A DNA stretch of 6,874 nt from JAFGPJ01 sp964439135 (GTDB lineage: Bacteria > Planctomycetota > Phycisphaerae > Sedimentisphaerales > Anaerobacaceae). The translations under genes and the position numbers were made by a program. Shown here piece by piece: positions 5,538 to 6,874 of the stretch; the first letter of the stretch is position 1, and every line of letters begins with the position of its first letter. The notes beneath the pieces were generated by a model. The model did no database searches and was not told the origin of the DNA. It saw only the letters and a program-made list of their open reading frames with translations. Location: positions 1 to 6,874 of the forward strand of contig CAYTNN010000236.1 in the NCBI GenBank assembly GCA_964439135.1, given 5' to 3'.

Positions 5538-6874
5538 TTAAAGTCAAGAATACACATAATTTTGATTATCGCATTACTGCTTTCCGGCGCGATCCAGCTA
5601 TCCGCACAGACGGTCCCGCCGAAAGCCGACGAAGGCAAACTTATCGCCGTGATAAAGTCGAGCGATGCAACACATAAAGAAAAAGTCGATGCCTGCCGAG
5701 GACTGGCACTTATAGCTACCGACAAATCCATAGCGCCGTTAGTGGCGCTGCTGAGCGATGAAAAGCTCTCGCACATGGCCCGCTACGCGCTGGAGCCGAT
5801 TAAGGACCCGGCTGTGGATGAGGCTTTCCGGGATGCGCTCGGCAAGCTCAAGGGAAGCCCGCTCGTCGGCGTTATCGGGAGCGTGGGCGTCCGCCGTGAT
5901 GCCAGGGCGGTCGGAGCGTTGACGAAGATGCTCAAAGATTCTGATGCAGTGGTGGCCCGGGCGGCAGCGCGAGCGTTGGGCAGTATCGGCAATTCCGCAG
6001 CCGCCGGAGCGCTTAGCAATGAGCTGGGCAATGCCTCGGGACAGAAAAAGCTGCACGTATGTGAAGGGCTATTCCGTTGTGCCGAGACGGCCGTCGCCGA
6101 AGGCCGCAACCAGCAGGCCATCGAGATTTACGATAAATTACGTAAGCTGGACGACCCGCACCAGGTTCGCGGCGGTGCCGTACGCGGGGCGATTCTGGCC
6201 CGTGGAAATGATGGTGTAGCGGTAATTCGTGAGTATCTGGGCAGCGACAGTTACATTATGTTCTCAGCCGCCTGCCAGACAGCTCTGGAGATGCCGGGCG
6301 CCGAAGTGACTCAGGCTCTGACCTCCGCGCTGAACAAACTGCCGGCCGACAATAAAATTCTGGTTATCTGGACTCTCGGCAAGCGAGGCGATGCAGCGGC
6401 GATTCCGGCATTGTCGGCCGCGGCCAAGAGCGGCGATAAATCCGTTCGCATCGCAGCGGTTAAAGCCATGCCGCAGATCGGCGACGCGGCTGCCGTGCCT
6501 GCTCTGGTTGACTTGCTGAACGATACCGATGGTGAGATTGCGAAAGCCGCACAGGATGCCCTGGCAGCCATTCCGGGTGACGAAGCCGACGCTGCTATCA
6601 TGGCGATGCTCAATAGCGGCGAGACCGCCCCGCGGCTTATGGCACTCGATTTGATTGGACGTCGGAGGATGACTAAAAGCGTACCTTCGTTGCTGAAGGC
6701 CGCCGCCGGTCCCGACGCAGAAGTCCGGCCGGCCGCACTGAAAAAAGTGGGCGAGCTGGGTAGTCCCACCGAATTTTCGGCGTTGCTCGATCTGCTCATG
6801 CAATACGAAGCCCGGCAAGACCTCGATGCCGCTGAACAGGCCCTGAGTGCTGTTTGTGCCAAAGCAGACAATCC
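5535..6874 (+). CDS. Exported HEAT-repeat protein, 3' end missing
   Basis: The frame opens with ATG at 5535 and has no stop before the right edge, giving 446 visible residues. The N-terminus is a clear signal peptide: MLKSR, a hydrophobic core IHIILIIALLLSGAIQ, and a likely cut after LSA at residue 24. The mature part is alanine-rich and helical, with HEAT-like units best seen at about 126-155, 285-316, 317-348 and 380-410. Each pairs a segment like AVPALVDLL with one like VRIAAVKAMPQIG. HEAT arrays form curved protein-binding surfaces; no enzyme motif is visible. In planctomycetes such exported HEAT proteins often carry a C-terminal catalytic or binding domain, for example DUF1080, but that part would lie beyond the window. 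It is probably co-transcribed with the oxidoreductase. The partner and role are unknown. The two minus-strand open frames over its 3' half are shadows of this gene. Confidence 0.85.
   Translation, partial: MLKSRIHIILIIALLLSGAIQLSAQTVPPKADEGKLIAVIKSSDATHKEKVDACRGLALIATDKSIAPLVALLSDEKLSHMARYALEPIKDPAVDEAFRDALGKLKGSPLVGVIGSVGVRRDARAVGALTKMLKDSDAVVARAAARALGSIGNSAAAGALSNELGNASGQKKLHVCEGLFRCAETAVAEGRNQQAIEIYDKLRKLDDPHQVRGGAVRGAILARGNDGVAVIREYLGSDSYIMFSAACQTALEMPGAEVTQALTSALNKLPADNKILVIWTLGKRGDAAAIPALSAAAKSGDKSVRIAAVKAMPQIGDAAAVPALVDLLNDTDGEIAKAAQDALAAIPGDEADAAIMAMLNSGETAPRLMALDLIGRRRMTKSVPSLLKAAAGPDAEVRPAALKKVGELGSPTEFSALLDLLMQYEARQDLDAAEQALSAVCAKADN

Noticed and set aside
6264..6871. Two overlapping minus-strand open frames (to 6818 and 6871)
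   Set aside because: They oppose the HEAT-repeat gene, whose signal peptide, ribosome binding site and repeat units are clear. Long antisense frames are common opposite alanine-rich genes.

Overview
The window carries four protein-coding genes, all on the + strand and tightly packed. It breaks into two transcription units separated by one AT-rich gap of about 220 bases. The first gene is cut by the left edge of the window and the last by the right edge. No tRNA, rRNA, CRISPR array, insertion sequence or long repeat was seen. The protein types (a DUF5107-type tetratricopeptide protein, a Tat-exported Gfo/Idh/MocA oxidoreductase, and an exported HEAT-repeat protein) and the moderate GC content suggest a polysaccharide-degrading member of the PVC group. 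A planctomycete, for example of the class Phycisphaerae, is most likely. This assignment rests on protein style only, because there is no marker gene in the window.

Region 1 (1-3965) is a probable two-gene operon. A large TPR protein (partial, 1-2267) is followed after 15 bases by an exported family-39 glycoside hydrolase (2283-3965). The hydrolase has both expected catalytic glutamates. Over several blocks it resembles animal alpha-L-iduronidase more closely than textbook bacterial beta-xylosidases.

Region 2 (3966-4188) holds a weak terminator candidate for unit 1, a good sigma70-like promoter, and a hairpin in the predicted leader of unit 2.

Region 3 (4189-6874) is a second probable operon. 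It encodes a twin-arginine-exported NAD(P)-type oxidoreductase of the Gfo/Idh/MocA superfamily and, 32 bases later, an exported alanine-rich HEAT-repeat protein that runs off the window.

Together the genes look like an accessory carbohydrate-use locus. The glycosidase and oxidoreductase are predicted to act outside the cytoplasm, and the TPR and HEAT proteins offer binding or scaffold surfaces. The most interesting points are the iduronidase-like features of the glycosidase, the altered catalytic motif in the oxidoreductase, and the possibility that the second operon takes part in an extracytoplasmic sugar-oxidation route. The substrate is not determined by the sequence.
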